From the IMG/VR virus record IMGVR_UViG_3300025112_000055, positions 1-39,578 of that record: DNA of 39,578 nt. One strand, 5' to 3'. The DNA comes from a virus. The notes under the pieces were generated by a model that worked only from the letters and a program-made list of their open reading frames with translations, was not told the origin of the DNA and did no database searches. Below, one piece after another: positions 21,926 through 31,412 of the stretch (position 1 is its first letter; every line of letters starts with the position of its first letter). A program made the translations under genes and the position numbers.

Positions 21926-24682
21926 TTAGATGATTCTATCTCTGGCTCCATCTACGTTAGTTTCGATTGAATGTGTTCCTAATGGGCGCACTTCATCTCT
22001 ACCACCAGATATGAAATTAACTATCTTGTTATCTGGATATGGGTTAAGTGTGGTATCTCTACCAGCATCCACATAATTGGATATTTTCACCAATGGGTTA
22101 ATATAGGTTCTATTATTCTCATCGTAGTAACCACCATTTAAACCTAACACTGTGATGTTAGTTCCTCGTACTATATTATTGTCACCACTTACAAGCAGAC
22201 TCTTACCCTCAATGTTATTCTTATCACCTAAGAGTATAGATGATGTGGTCTTATTGAGTGTATTTGATTTACCGTAAGCGTGTGATTTAACAGTATCTTT
22301 ACTGTAGGTGTTATTAATTAAACGATTACTAGCCTCATTCAAAATACCATTAACAGCACTGGTATTATTATTAACAGTATTTATCTCATTGTTAGGGAAG
22401 AAGCTACCAATAGTTTTATCAGCAGTAATTAATTCCACTTTAGTTAAACCCTTATCATTCAAGTCGTAATCAATTATCTTATTGATATGCCACCAAGAAT
22501 CGTATACATAGATACGTTCGTTTAAATCTAAGTTGGTAACATCAAGATAAGATAGATTGAAATACCCAGTCATTATATGTCCGTTCTCAAAGATGTCCAT
22601 TTGAGTTCGGTAATGTTGATTGAATAAATTGTTATTAGTTAAATACTTATAGTTATGTGCATAGTAATCACAGATACCATAATTCAAATCGCATTCTGGT
22701 TCAATAGGGTTAGGATAGAAGTGTCCAGCATATCTATAATCATTTTGGTGCTGATGAAATACCTGGTCAAATACTGGTACGAATTCTTCATATGCCCAAT
22801 AATGGGATAGAACATCACCTAGATATAATATTCTAATGTTATTTTTAGGGTGACGAGCATTTATATAAGGAACATAGTTACCATTGTTACTAAGAATAAA
22901 GGTAGGTGAAAATATAGGTTCCACCTTATCAGTACCTTTGATGAATTCATTTTCGAAAATATATTCTAATTGACCGAAAGTTTCGTTAGTAGTTTCAGTA
23001 TATAGTTTATTTAAGACATCATCATCATCTGATGAATACGTGAATTGTTTTATCTTATTCTGTTTATTGGACATCAACTCAACATCAACTTTCGTTATAT
23101 CTAACTTATCTGTCCAGTCCAATTCACCACCATCTGCGTAAAATTGGTCTCTGGTTTTGATAATCATATTGGTGGGGTTGTATTCGTCCTCAACAATATA
23201 AAGGTTGAACATCTTGATTATGCTAAGAATGAAATCAGATTGTTTCACTTTCTTAGGGATAGCAAGATTCATAGCAATAGGTGAACCTTCAATAACATCG
23301 TTATCGGTTTGATTAGTAAAGTGTGCGGTATCATCATTCTGTGCTGATACTTTAATGGTTATCTGACCATCAAACCAACCATCAGGGTTACCATTAATAT
23401 CGGCATTAAAGAATCCTCTCCAATCTTGGAAGACACCATCGATAATAAGTATAGGGTCTATTGTTGTAATTACCTCTATAGTAGAAGCACCAACCATAGC
23501 ATCCAAGTCGATTACACCATTTAACTCTCCTGAGTAACTACCTAAATAGTTTTCAGTATTACTTGAGTATGCTGGGTCACTGTCAGTGAAGGTGTGTTCA
23601 AATAAATCTTCATCAATATCTAGCAATACCATAACGGTACCGAAACTATTTCTTACAGCTAGAAAATGTTTAACAGAGATACCGAAATTAATCCCACCCA
23701 AACCAGTTTTAATGTTGGTTGAAGTTGAAGCACCGAATAACTCTAAGGTAACATCAGCATCATACTTAGCATAAAATTCTACAACACCACCAAGATTGGT
23801 TAGGTCAAATTGACCAGTACCTATATCATACCTACTATCATTATCATACCAACCCTGACTTAACGAATCATCATTATCATAAAGTAATGTCTCGTAATAC
23901 TGAATTGGTGTTACCATTTGCCCATTATTTTCTGGTAAATAAAGGTCTGTATAATAATTGGTAACATCGTGACCAGCCCTAAAAGCCACTAAACTATCAA
24001 CACTAGATTTAATAGCATCACCATTGAATGGTATAATAAGCTTATCGAATTTAAGGTCATATAATTCATCCCACTCATAGGTATATCCAACATCTGAGAA
24101 TATCTTATCCCAATACACTTTAGTATATGTGGCTGGTCTGAAATCTCGTACAGTGTAATTAGAATATTGGTCATCGTTATAAGCTAAGAAATAAGCGTAC
24201 CCATCAGTGGTAGTACCACTTGCCATTGATGCGATAATAGTTTCTGCTCTAATGGTATGGTCATACTCACTTAAATCTACATCAGTTAAATACTTACCAG
24301 ATATCTCATTATAAAATGATGATACTTCTGATTTGATATAGCAATCATACTCAACCTTGAAGTCCTCAGAATTCTTGAATACTTTATTGATTTTACGTAT
24401 TTGGAAGGTACCCTCAAAGGTGGTGAAACCATCAACGATGATTCTAACCTTTTCTTTTATTATAGGGTCGAATGTTAGTGTGTTAACATTAACATTAAAG
24501 ATGTTCCCTAAGATATCATTATTATTATTAGTACCAGGAAGCTTGATGGTCTTTGACCACGCACCACCCCTATTGGCGATATTCCTAATATCGTTTAAGT
24601 TGAAGTTAAGTGCCAATGGAATGTCTTTGGACATATCCAATAAACCGTAATCTACTAATTCTAATTTTACGTTACTACTCAT
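21926..24682 (-). CDS. Large tail (baseplate hub-like) protein
   Basis: A 918-residue protein beginning KLELVDYGLLDMSKDIPLAL followed by RGGAWSKTIKLPGTNNN. I recognise this opening in a family of large minor tail proteins of Bacteroidota siphophages. Its place between the 571-aa tail protein and the fibre suggests the central baseplate or tail hub. The last 170 residues change character: SILLGDKNNIEGKSLLVSGDNNIVRG is a trimeric beta-roll repeat like that in the neighbouring fibre, so it may bind or continue that fibre. No enzyme motif is visible. Confidence 0.7.
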   Translation of the reverse strand: MSSNVKLELVDYGLLDMSKDIPLALNFNLNDIRNIANRGGAWSKTIKLPGTNNNNDILGNIFNVNVNTLTFDPIIKEKVRIIVDGFTTFEGTFQIRKINKVFKNSEDFKVEYDCYIKSEVSSFYNEISGKYLTDVDLSEYDHTIRAETIIASMASGTTTDGYAYFLAYNDDQYSNYTVRDFRPATYTKVYWDKIFSDVGYTYEWDELYDLKFDKLIIPFNGDAIKSSVDSLVAFRAGHDVTNYYTDLYLPENNGQMVTPIQYYETLLYDNDDSLSQGWYDNDSRYDIGTGQFDLTNLGGVVEFYAKYDADVTLELFGASTSTNIKTGLGGINFGISVKHFLAVRNSFGTVMVLLDIDEDLFEHTFTDSDPAYSSNTENYLGSYSGELNGVIDLDAMVGASTIEVITTIDPILIIDGVFQDWRGFFNADINGNPDGWFDGQITIKVSAQNDDTAHFTNQTDNDVIEGSPIAMNLAIPKKVKQSDFILSIIKMFNLYIVEDEYNPTNMIIKTRDQFYADGGELDWTDKLDITKVDVELMSNKQNKIKQFTYSSDDDDVLNKLYTETTNETFGQLEYIFENEFIKGTDKVEPIFSPTFILSNNGNYVPYINARHPKNNIRILYLGDVLSHYWAYEEFVPVFDQVFHQHQNDYRYAGHFYPNPIEPECDLNYGICDYYAHNYKYLTNNNLFNQHYRTQMDIFENGHIMTGYFNLSYLDVTNLDLNERIYVYDSWWHINKIIDYDLNDKGLTKVELITADKTIGSFFPNNEINTVNNNTSAVNGILNEASNRLINNTYSKDTVKSHAYGKSNTLNKTTSSILLGDKNNIEGKSLLVSGDNNIVRGTNITVLGLNGGYYDENNRTYINPLVKISNYVDAGRDTTLNPYPDNKIVNFISGGRDEVRPLGTHSIETNVDGARDRII

Positions 24683-24685
24683 ATC

Positions 24686-26401
24686 TTATCCTGATTGGGA
24701 TGTGTTATCGTTAGCGAATCTCACATCAAGTTTGTATCTGATGTTCTTTTCGTTTATCTTTCTTAGTCTTTCATATCGTCTGTCTGTTACGTAGACAGCG
24801 TGATACACATCATTAATTAATATTGAAGCCTCATTTGTTGTTATAAGTTCTTCGAAGAACGCAGCCTCAGCCTCAGTCAACCAATCAGTATTAAGAGTCC
24901 AAGTCTCAGTGAAGTCAATATTGAAGATACTATTACTACGCTCATTAAGACTGTAAGTGTATTCACCACTATCTAACCCACCAATGAACTTCTTATACGT
25001 ATCTCTCTTACTCACATTAACCTTCTGTTTATTATTAAGACTGAAGTTGAATGGTACATAACTACCGAATTTATCCTTGAATAGGATTGGGTAGTTGGTG
25101 AACTTATTGATACAAGAACAATCAACATTGAATGCTCTATAATCTGATTGCTCAACAGCAAAAGCAGTTATAATATTAATGGTATAGTTATCCACATCAC
25201 AATCAATCATTTGAGTGGTACCAGTACTACCTGATACTACACTGAATATTGCCTGATTTAAACCACGAGGTCCTACACTTACATTCTGGAATTCATCCTG
25301 AGCAGTATATAGGTTAGGATTTAAGACCTCATACTGTCCAATTAAGGAAGATGCCGCATCATAAGTTCTCACCACCATCTTATACATACCAAGTGATATC
25401 TTATTACCCCAGATATCCAAGAACACATCGTTATCCAACGTGACGTTCCAACCGTCTGGGAGCGTTGTTAAGAACTTTTGTCCTGTACCTGAAGGGTTGT
25501 AGTCATTCCAATCCCAATTAACCCAATCAGCGTGTCGTATGGCACCATTGAATACGTGATTATCACTTATGGCTAACCCAGTAGTTTGAGTTAGTCTACC
25601 ATCGTTGTATTCCGTATAGCCAGTATGGGTTGGTGAATTATCAATCCAAGGTTGGTTGATGTCAACGTAATAGTTACCACCAACGGCACCAGCACCAACG
25701 ACAATCTGTAATCCATCATAAGGTTTATTTCTTACCAATGTACCACTTTCATTACCTATGGTATCTCCTTGATATTGGATGGCTAAGATTACGAAATCAG
25801 CATACACAAATTCAACATCCCAAGTACCATTATATTGTGCGAAGGTATATTGTGAATCTTGTTCAACCGTTATACTATCACCTATCACTATGCTGTGTCC
25901 GACAGAATGGAATGCTGCCCTACCAGTAGTGGCAGAAGCGATGTAGTCATATTCGAAGTCTTCAGCAGCGTTAACTACGTTTATGGCATCACCAGCAACG
26001 TAACCAGAATCTGTAGTACCAGTTAGTCTAACCATTCCACTATTGAATATGGTATCACCAAACTCCCATTGAGCGTAATATTCCTCACCAACATTAATTC
26101 GATATTCATATCCAACACTTGGTGCGTTGGTGAACCCTGTTACTGCTGTGTTGAAATCTATATCCTCAGAGAAACAACCTAAGTCGTTATTTATTATCTT
26201 GGATATGTTAACCTCTAATAAATCATCACCATATCTAGGCTTAATCTTTAAGTCAGCCAAAGTAGTTGATGTGCTTTGATTAGAAACACTCACCAAATAT
26301 CTGAAGTTAGATTGGTTTACGTTAGTACTTGAACCATAAAAATACATTGGGTTGTAACCTGCGGTTAACTCTTGTGGTGACCCTGATAGTGTAATAGCCA
26401 T
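24686..26401 (-). CDS. Minor tail protein, distal tail-like
   Basis: A 571-residue beta-rich protein (MAITLSGSPQELTAGYNPMYF... VNISKIINNDLGCFSEDI). Its C-terminal region is FSLNNKQKVNVSKRDTYKKF, then FTETWTLNTDWLTEAEAAFFEELITTNEA. The pattern is that of Bacteroidota siphophage minor tail proteins encoded before the hub protein; a role joining tube to baseplate is inferred from position. It precedes the hub gene by 3 bases, so they are translated together. No catalytic motif. Confidence 0.65.
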   Translation of the reverse strand: MAITLSGSPQELTAGYNPMYFYGSSTNVNQSNFRYLVSVSNQSTSTTLADLKIKPRYGDDLLEVNISKIINNDLGCFSEDIDFNTAVTGFTNAPSVGYEYRINVGEEYYAQWEFGDTIFNSGMVRLTGTTDSGYVAGDAINVVNAAEDFEYDYIASATTGRAAFHSVGHSIVIGDSITVEQDSQYTFAQYNGTWDVEFVYADFVILAIQYQGDTIGNESGTLVRNKPYDGLQIVVGAGAVGGNYYVDINQPWIDNSPTHTGYTEYNDGRLTQTTGLAISDNHVFNGAIRHADWVNWDWNDYNPSGTGQKFLTTLPDGWNVTLDNDVFLDIWGNKISLGMYKMVVRTYDAASSLIGQYEVLNPNLYTAQDEFQNVSVGPRGLNQAIFSVVSGSTGTTQMIDCDVDNYTINIITAFAVEQSDYRAFNVDCSCINKFTNYPILFKDKFGSYVPFNFSLNNKQKVNVSKRDTYKKFIGGLDSGEYTYSLNERSNSIFNIDFTETWTLNTDWLTEAEAAFFEELITTNEASILINDVYHAVYVTDRRYERLRKINEKNIRYKLDVRFANDNTSQSG

Positions 26402-26415
26402 AGCTTATATAAAGT

Positions 26416-26709
26416 TTAAATCGTTTCGAGTTGTATCTCAATTATGTTTGTCATAGCATCTTCAATGGCTTTATTCCATTGAGGTGATTTTAATACGTCT
26501 TCTGTTATCTTATATTCTTCGTCCAGATACTCATAATAATCCTCAGCCTCAATATTGAAAGATATCTTGTTATGCTGAATCTTAGTCTTCACATTGATAC
26601 TCTTAAGTAAACTACCAGTATCAACCAGACCTTTCTTCTTGATACCCTTCTTAATTAATTCCGTTAGAATAGTATCAAGCTTCTGTATTTCAACATTAGT
26701 AGTTGCCAT
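26416..26709 (-). CDS. HK97 gp10-like tail completion protein
   Basis: A 97-residue protein with the short gp10 signature: helix LDTILTELIKKGIKKKGLVDTGSLLKSINV, strands NKISFNIEAEDYYEYLDEEY, then a C-terminal helix. VDTGxLxxSI is the hallmark of the family. gp10-like proteins sit at the head-tail joint near the tail terminator. The tail terminator-like gene would be two genes upstream if 28318 continues at base 1. It shares its start base with the upstream gene's stop codon (26709). Confidence 0.7.
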   Translation of the reverse strand: MATTNVEIQKLDTILTELIKKGIKKKGLVDTGSLLKSINVKTKIQHNKISFNIEAEDYYEYLDEEYKITEDVLKSPQWNKAIEDAMTNIIEIQLETI

Positions 26710-27113
26710 TATACTATAACTAAAGGTTCGAATAAATCTATTATCTGGTCTTTAATGCTTGGATTTCCAGAAGTCCATCCACCATCTGTGACGCTCTCAA
26801 CGAACAACAAAAAAGCGTTATCCCCATTTAAAATGAAGTTGGAAATATTTTCCTTGTGCTCATCAAATACTTCTGGTAAGAAGTTAGAATCTGGTGCTGA
26901 GTCATCTAAAATTAACATAGCGTTAATTGCGTCTATCCTCAATAACCAGTTAGGGTAATCATCTGTTGCTGGAGCTTCCTCAAGCCAAGTCCATCCATCC
27001 ACAGGATAGACGTGTTCACCAGAATTTGATGGTGTCAATTGGTATGATGTGTTAAGTACGGTTCGTCCGTACAACCATTCATCTCCGCTTTTTTTATAAT
27101 AACCTGCACTCAT
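26709..27113 (-). CDS. Hypothetical neck-region protein
   Basis: A 134-residue protein with many Trp and Tyr (GDEWLYGRTVL, DGWTWLEEAPATDDYPNWLLRIDAINAML). It lies between the adhesin gene and the gp10-like gene, so a role in the head-tail joint or tail terminator complex is likely from position. No family recognised. Confidence 0.6.
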   Translation of the reverse strand: MSAGYYKKSGDEWLYGRTVLNTSYQLTPSNSGEHVYPVDGWTWLEEAPATDDYPNWLLRIDAINAMLILDDSAPDSNFLPEVFDEHKENISNFILNGDNAFLLFVESVTDGGWTSGNPSIKDQIIDLFEPLVIV

Positions 27114-27124
27114 AGTTTAAAATT

Positions 27125-30100
27125 TTAAGTTATAACTGTCCACCCTTTTGCTGATGCAATAGTCCCATCAGCCGTTGCTGCACCAGGATTTCCAGTTACT
27201 GTTATTGTCTTCCCAGCCACTACTGGTAGGTCTGTATATATCTCTTCCAATTCAGCCTCTTCTAATTGGCAGTTGAGGAATGTGATTGTAATAGGTACAT
27301 CACAATTTCTCACTCTCGACAATCTTACTGCTGAAGCAAATATCGAACTAACATTAGTCACAGCCGACCAATCAGTTATATTTATTTCTTGTAAGGCTGA
27401 ACAGTTACGGAATGTGTCATTTAAGTTTGCATTAATTGTGGTAACCAATGCTGGAATAACTATTATAGAGTAACAATTAATGAACATTCTTCTAAGTGTT
27501 GTGGCACTGGATGTATCAAGTAATGGTACACGAACTAATGAGTGACAACCACTAAATGTAGAATCAAACGAAAGTACATTGGAAGTATCAAATAATGGAA
27601 CCTCCAACAATGAATAGCAGTTAATGAAGGCACTCGCAAATGATGTGAAATTCGATGTGTCAAATAAACCAATACTCTCTAATGAGTAACAACTTGGGAA
27701 TGCATCGAAGTTGGTAACACTTCCAGTATCAAATGCTGGTGCGTTTTGTAATGACATACACGAACTGAACATACTAGTCCAAGTAGTCAATAATGGGTAA
27801 TCTACGGGTTGGTATTCTTCCAACCCGTAACACGATTTACACATCTCACGAGTTGTGGTCACAAGAGCACCGCTTAATGTTGGTAATCGAGAAATAGAAT
27901 AACAATTAAGGAAAAACCGATAATATGATGTTGCAGATGATGTATCAAAATCCCGTAAATATGATAAGTTATGACAAGAGATAAACGCATTACTGAATAA
28001 AGTAACATTGGAACTATCAACAAAATCCACGGTCTCAAGACTATAATTGTAACCAAATATATTTGTAAAGTTGGTTGCAGCAGGTGTGTCTATTTTGAGG
28101 TATGTTAAAGACTGGCAATTATAATATGTAGTAGAAAAATTAGTTACATTACTTAAATCCATAGTCCCAATATTGGTCAATGAATAACAATCCCTAAAAC
28201 AATCAGTCATATTTGTAGCACTATTGGTAGCAAGATTAGGTACAGACCTCAATCCCGAACAATCCTCGAACATATCTAAGTATGTGGTAATATTAGAGGT
28301 ACCTAAGAAATCAAATTGCTCTAATTGCATAGGTACGAAGTTCGTATTTCTAATACGCATTGTGGTAAGATTCTCAGCTTGCATCTGAATATCCAACCAC
28401 CCTATACTGGTAATTGAGTCACCATTTGTATGTGCATTAGCCAAATCAAAATCAGTTAGATTTGAACCATCTTGTGGTGTGACCTTAATCAATACTTGTC
28501 TATACCCATCTGATGTAGTTGTGGCACTTGATGTAGCCGAATAAACAATATCTCTCTCAGCTATCACGCCCGTACCATAGTTGATGTCACCACCACCATC
28601 CCCCCAATTAACTGTGAAATCACCAGTACATTGAACCGTCACATAATTGTGTGACCTATCCCATACCGCAAACAAACCGTTAATTTCTTCTGTTGATGTA
28701 CCCCCAGTTATTGTAGGGAGAGTCAACCAATCACTTGGTCGTTCATATGCTGCTACACCAAGATGAACGTCTGCTGGGCTAACACTGTATGCTGTAGCAA
28801 CCCCAACATCTTTAACGGAACCAGATAAACACCAATCCCCATAAGCACCAACAGTCCAAGTATATGTGTCCCCAGTTTGGGAGAAGGTTTTATGGGTACC
28901 ATCACCCTGTGGGATATCAAAGTTGTAATACTCGATTCCTGTGGCACCTGTTGTCAAAATCTTAGCATATACAGTCTCACCAAAAGTAGTTGCAGTAATA
29001 GCTGACGTTGTACCTGAATCTGAATACATTTGGACATCAACACTTAATGTTGGTGTTACTGGTGTGCAGGTAATCAGATTACCATACTCTGTTGTTCCAG
29101 TAACCCCATTCGAATCAATCCAAGTAATATCATCAATGGTATAACCTGTGGATACTGAAGGTGTTGTATCTGTGAAGCCAGATGCACTACTAAATATAGA
29201 AGTATCAGGTAATACCAATGTGCTATCAACTGGAGCGTTAGCTGTATATGCGCTCGTAGAGTTGGTAACGGTACCACCTGTGCTACAGGTTGTTGCTGTG
29301 AAACCTACCATTGCTGGTGTTACAACTGGTGAGCTGTCACCATCGTAATTGGTCACATTTGGTAATACGAACGTACTACCAGCAGGTGTTGTGGCTGAAT
29401 ATGTTGAACCAGAATTCGCAATGGTAACTGGGTCACAGGTTGTTGCTGTGAAACCTACCATTGCTGGTGTTACAACTGGTGAGCTGTCACTATCATAGTT
29501 GATTATATTTGGTAAAGTGAACCCACTCTCAGCAGGTACATTCTGTGTATAAGTATTACCAGAATTGGTTATCGTTGACGCTGACACGAACCATGAGACA
29601 CCACTGGCAGCACCAACGGGGTCGAATCCGTTAACAGTGTCAATATTTACGTCTACAACTGATGGGGTAACATATAATGGTAGACTATTAACAGATACGT
29701 TAATATTAGGTAATTGAAGTGTCCCACCTGCCGCCACGGTTCCAGAATATGTTACACCAGAGTTTATTACTGTACCAGACAGGCAGAATGGTGTAGCACT
29801 AAATGATGTTTGTGCTGGTAATATAACCGTAGAACCATCACAATCGTAATGTGTGATATTAGGTAATGTATAACCACTTGTTGCTGGGACGGATACACTG
29901 AATGTAGCACCAGAGTTTATTATATCTGAATTACCAACCACATAAGTACTATTACAGTCAGTCGTTGTAATTAAGTCGTCAGCGCTATCTCTAATAATTA
30001 CAGACCCTTGAGTCCTAATAACTGGTGTTCTCTTATTTTGGTTTGGTAGTGGTTCTGCTGTCTCTGGGTCTATAGCAATCTCATTCAAAACCATCATTCT

Positions 30101-30808
30101 ATTAATGGTTGGATTAACTTCAAAATCCTTCTCATCCAAAATATAACCAGCCAATAACATCTCGTAAGCCTCTACATAAAAACGTCTAGCTTCAAAATCC
30201 TCGATATTACTCTCATCCGTAATAGTTGGTAGAGTGATTGGCATTGGGTGTTGCTTTGGATAGATATATGCTTGTGTTGCATTGAATGCTTTATGAACCT
30301 TCTTATGCATCACGTTAACATCAGACATCTTATTACTGAAGAATCTAACTTCATAGGTAATATCTACGGCTGTTGGTTGTGGGATCTTGTAAATGTCCAC
30401 ACCCAATCTGGAACCATCATTAGATGGGACTTTGTAGTAAGAATAGTTACGTTGTCCTGGTATATTAGCTAACGCTGCTTGGTTAGTTCCCTTCTGAATA
30501 TCTGGGTTTCTAACGATAGTAACGAATGGCATTTTGATGTTTTTATATTCATCAGTAAATTTCCATGTTTTTTTGAAATCGGCATATCTTTGAATAGTTA
30601 GGAAAACAACAGGTACTTCCTCTCCATCAATCTCGATTCGCAAGTCCTTACTTACGTAATCAACGAAAGATGTGTCCATATCCTTTATGTGGACACCTTG
30701 TGGTAGGAACCCATTTCTATCAGCGATATTGTCTAATAGTTCTTCCCTACGTTGTGTACCCACAATCTGTGGAACTAACTTTAACTGTTTTCTAAACCCT
30801 TTTGGCAT
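27125..30808 (-). CDS. Large adhesin: gp15-like N-domain, Ig-like repeats, BspA-type LRR
   Basis: As read, a 1227-residue protein. Residues 1 to about 265 form a virion domain (KMPFVTIVRNPDIQKG, IPQPTAVDITYEVRFFSNKM, FEARRFYVEAYEMLLAGYI) that I associate with tail-completion proteins of T4-like and larger phages. Then come five or so Ig-like repeats with NYDxDSSPVVTPAMVGFTATTC, and a WGDGGGD domain. From about 815 to 1180 there are 23-24-residue leucine-rich repeats of BspA/DUF285 type (for example LFDTSNVLSFDSTFSGCHSL). A cap ends GKTITVTGNPGAATADG. This is a cell-surface-binding protein. The LRR part (27125-28318) may really belong to the gene cut at base 1. Confidence 0.75.
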   Translation of the reverse strand: MPKGFRKQLKLVPQIVGTQRREELLDNIADRNGFLPQGVHIKDMDTSFVDYVSKDLRIEIDGEEVPVVFLTIQRYADFKKTWKFTDEYKNIKMPFVTIVRNPDIQKGTNQAALANIPGQRNYSYYKVPSNDGSRLGVDIYKIPQPTAVDITYEVRFFSNKMSDVNVMHKKVHKAFNATQAYIYPKQHPMPITLPTITDESNIEDFEARRFYVEAYEMLLAGYILDEKDFEVNPTINRMMVLNEIAIDPETAEPLPNQNKRTPVIRTQGSVIIRDSADDLITTTDCNSTYVVGNSDIINSGATFSVSVPATSGYTLPNITHYDCDGSTVILPAQTSFSATPFCLSGTVINSGVTYSGTVAAGGTLQLPNINVSVNSLPLYVTPSVVDVNIDTVNGFDPVGAASGVSWFVSASTITNSGNTYTQNVPAESGFTLPNIINYDSDSSPVVTPAMVGFTATTCDPVTIANSGSTYSATTPAGSTFVLPNVTNYDGDSSPVVTPAMVGFTATTCSTGGTVTNSTSAYTANAPVDSTLVLPDTSIFSSASGFTDTTPSVSTGYTIDDITWIDSNGVTGTTEYGNLITCTPVTPTLSVDVQMYSDSGTTSAITATTFGETVYAKILTTGATGIEYYNFDIPQGDGTHKTFSQTGDTYTWTVGAYGDWCLSGSVKDVGVATAYSVSPADVHLGVAAYERPSDWLTLPTITGGTSTEEINGLFAVWDRSHNYVTVQCTGDFTVNWGDGGGDINYGTGVIAERDIVYSATSSATTTSDGYRQVLIKVTPQDGSNLTDFDLANAHTNGDSITSIGWLDIQMQAENLTTMRIRNTNFVPMQLEQFDFLGTSNITTYLDMFEDCSGLRSVPNLATNSATNMTDCFRDCYSLTNIGTMDLSNVTNFSTTYYNCQSLTYLKIDTPAATNFTNIFGYNYSLETVDFVDSSNVTLFSNAFISCHNLSYLRDFDTSSATSYYRFFLNCYSISRLPTLSGALVTTTREMCKSCYGLEEYQPVDYPLLTTWTSMFSSCMSLQNAPAFDTGSVTNFDAFPSCYSLESIGLFDTSNFTSFASAFINCYSLLEVPLFDTSNVLSFDSTFSGCHSLVRVPLLDTSSATTLRRMFINCYSIIVIPALVTTINANLNDTFRNCSALQEINITDWSAVTNVSSIFASAVRLSRVRNCDVPITITFLNCQLEEAELEEIYTDLPVVAGKTITVTGNPGAATADGTIASAKGWTVIT
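28319..29405 (-). repeat. Adhesin module homologous to window positions 1 to about 1090
   Basis: The first 117 bases (28319-28435) are identical to 1-117 and the reading frame is the same. Similarity then stays high with scattered substitutions and a few small indels, and fades near 29405 and 1090, where the Ig-like repeats diverge. Both copies run on the minus strand. Confidence 0.95.
29285..29490 (-). repeat. Exact 56-bp direct repeats, 150 bp apart
   Basis: The 56 bases at 29285-29340 recur exactly at 29435-29490. The 150-base period equals 50 codons and corresponds to the NYDxDSSPVVTPAMVGFTATTC unit. The shorter copy-1 gene has a similar unit near 960-1040, so unit number differs between the two adhesins. 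Confidence 0.85.
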
Positions 30809-31326
30809 TATTCAGATGTAAATTCATTTTCATCAACTGGAGCGCAAGTAACCTTTTTATATGCACCTTTGTATCCTAATATTGTGTGTTGGTTATCATA
30901 ATTTTTGATACCATCGTTTGCAATGCTGAAGAATCTAACTTCAGTATCACTCACTTGATAACCAATGTAATCACCAACGGTCAATTCAACTTCAAGTTCA
31001 TCTAAATGGGCTTGGTATAATATAAATACTAAGTTACCATCCTGTAAGTCACGTAAATTTGCTGGATTGAAGGTCGTGTTTTCAGCCTCATCCACAATTG
31101 GTATGATATTCAGTTCAACTGGAACCTTATATACAACCTCACCCTTTCGAGCTTCGTTATAAATATCGGTTGTAGTCATTTCATTGTCTACCCGATATAG
31201 AATAGCCTTGAAATTACCATCACCCTCATGAACTTCACGACCCATTCTGATGTCTAATTGGTAATCTTCTTCCGAAAAGAACTTGCTAACTCTATTTATT
31301 GGTACTATTTTATTTAGTTTAGCCAT
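30808..31326 (-). CDS. Virion structural protein, possibly neck
   Basis: A 172-residue protein (VELTVGDYIGYQVSDTEVRFFSIANDGIKNYDN, ending CAPVDENEFTSE). Its stop shares one base with the start of the large adhesin gene, so the two are coupled. In T4-like phages the genes for neck proteins gp13, gp14 and tail-completion gp15 lie together. With gp13-like and gp15-like products encoded nearby, this is a candidate for the gp14 role, but that is inference from position. Confidence 0.55.
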   Translation of the reverse strand: MAKLNKIVPINRVSKFFSEEDYQLDIRMGREVHEGDGNFKAILYRVDNEMTTTDIYNEARKGEVVYKVPVELNIIPIVDEAENTTFNPANLRDLQDGNLVFILYQAHLDELEVELTVGDYIGYQVSDTEVRFFSIANDGIKNYDNQHTILGYKGAYKKVTCAPVDENEFTSE

Positions 31327-31373
31327 AATACTTTTTAGGTAAATATCTTGAGGTTAGGTAAATTCTAAAAACA

Positions 31374-31405
31374 CTTGATTATTAATATAAAAAGGTGTAT
31401 ATTTA
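31374..31405 (+). promoter_or_regulatory. Promoter of the helicase gene
   Basis: CTTG (31374-31377), 20 bases, TATATTTA (31398-31405). The ATG at 31413 follows after only 7 bases, where transcription should begin, so the message is probably leaderless. Context AAACACTTGA is shared with the 14636 promoter. Confidence 0.65.
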
Positions 31406-31412
31406 ACTCAGT

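Noticed and set aside
27125-30808. The adhesin as target of a diversity-generating retroelement.
   Set aside because: No reverse transcriptase frame or template-like repeat was found in the window.
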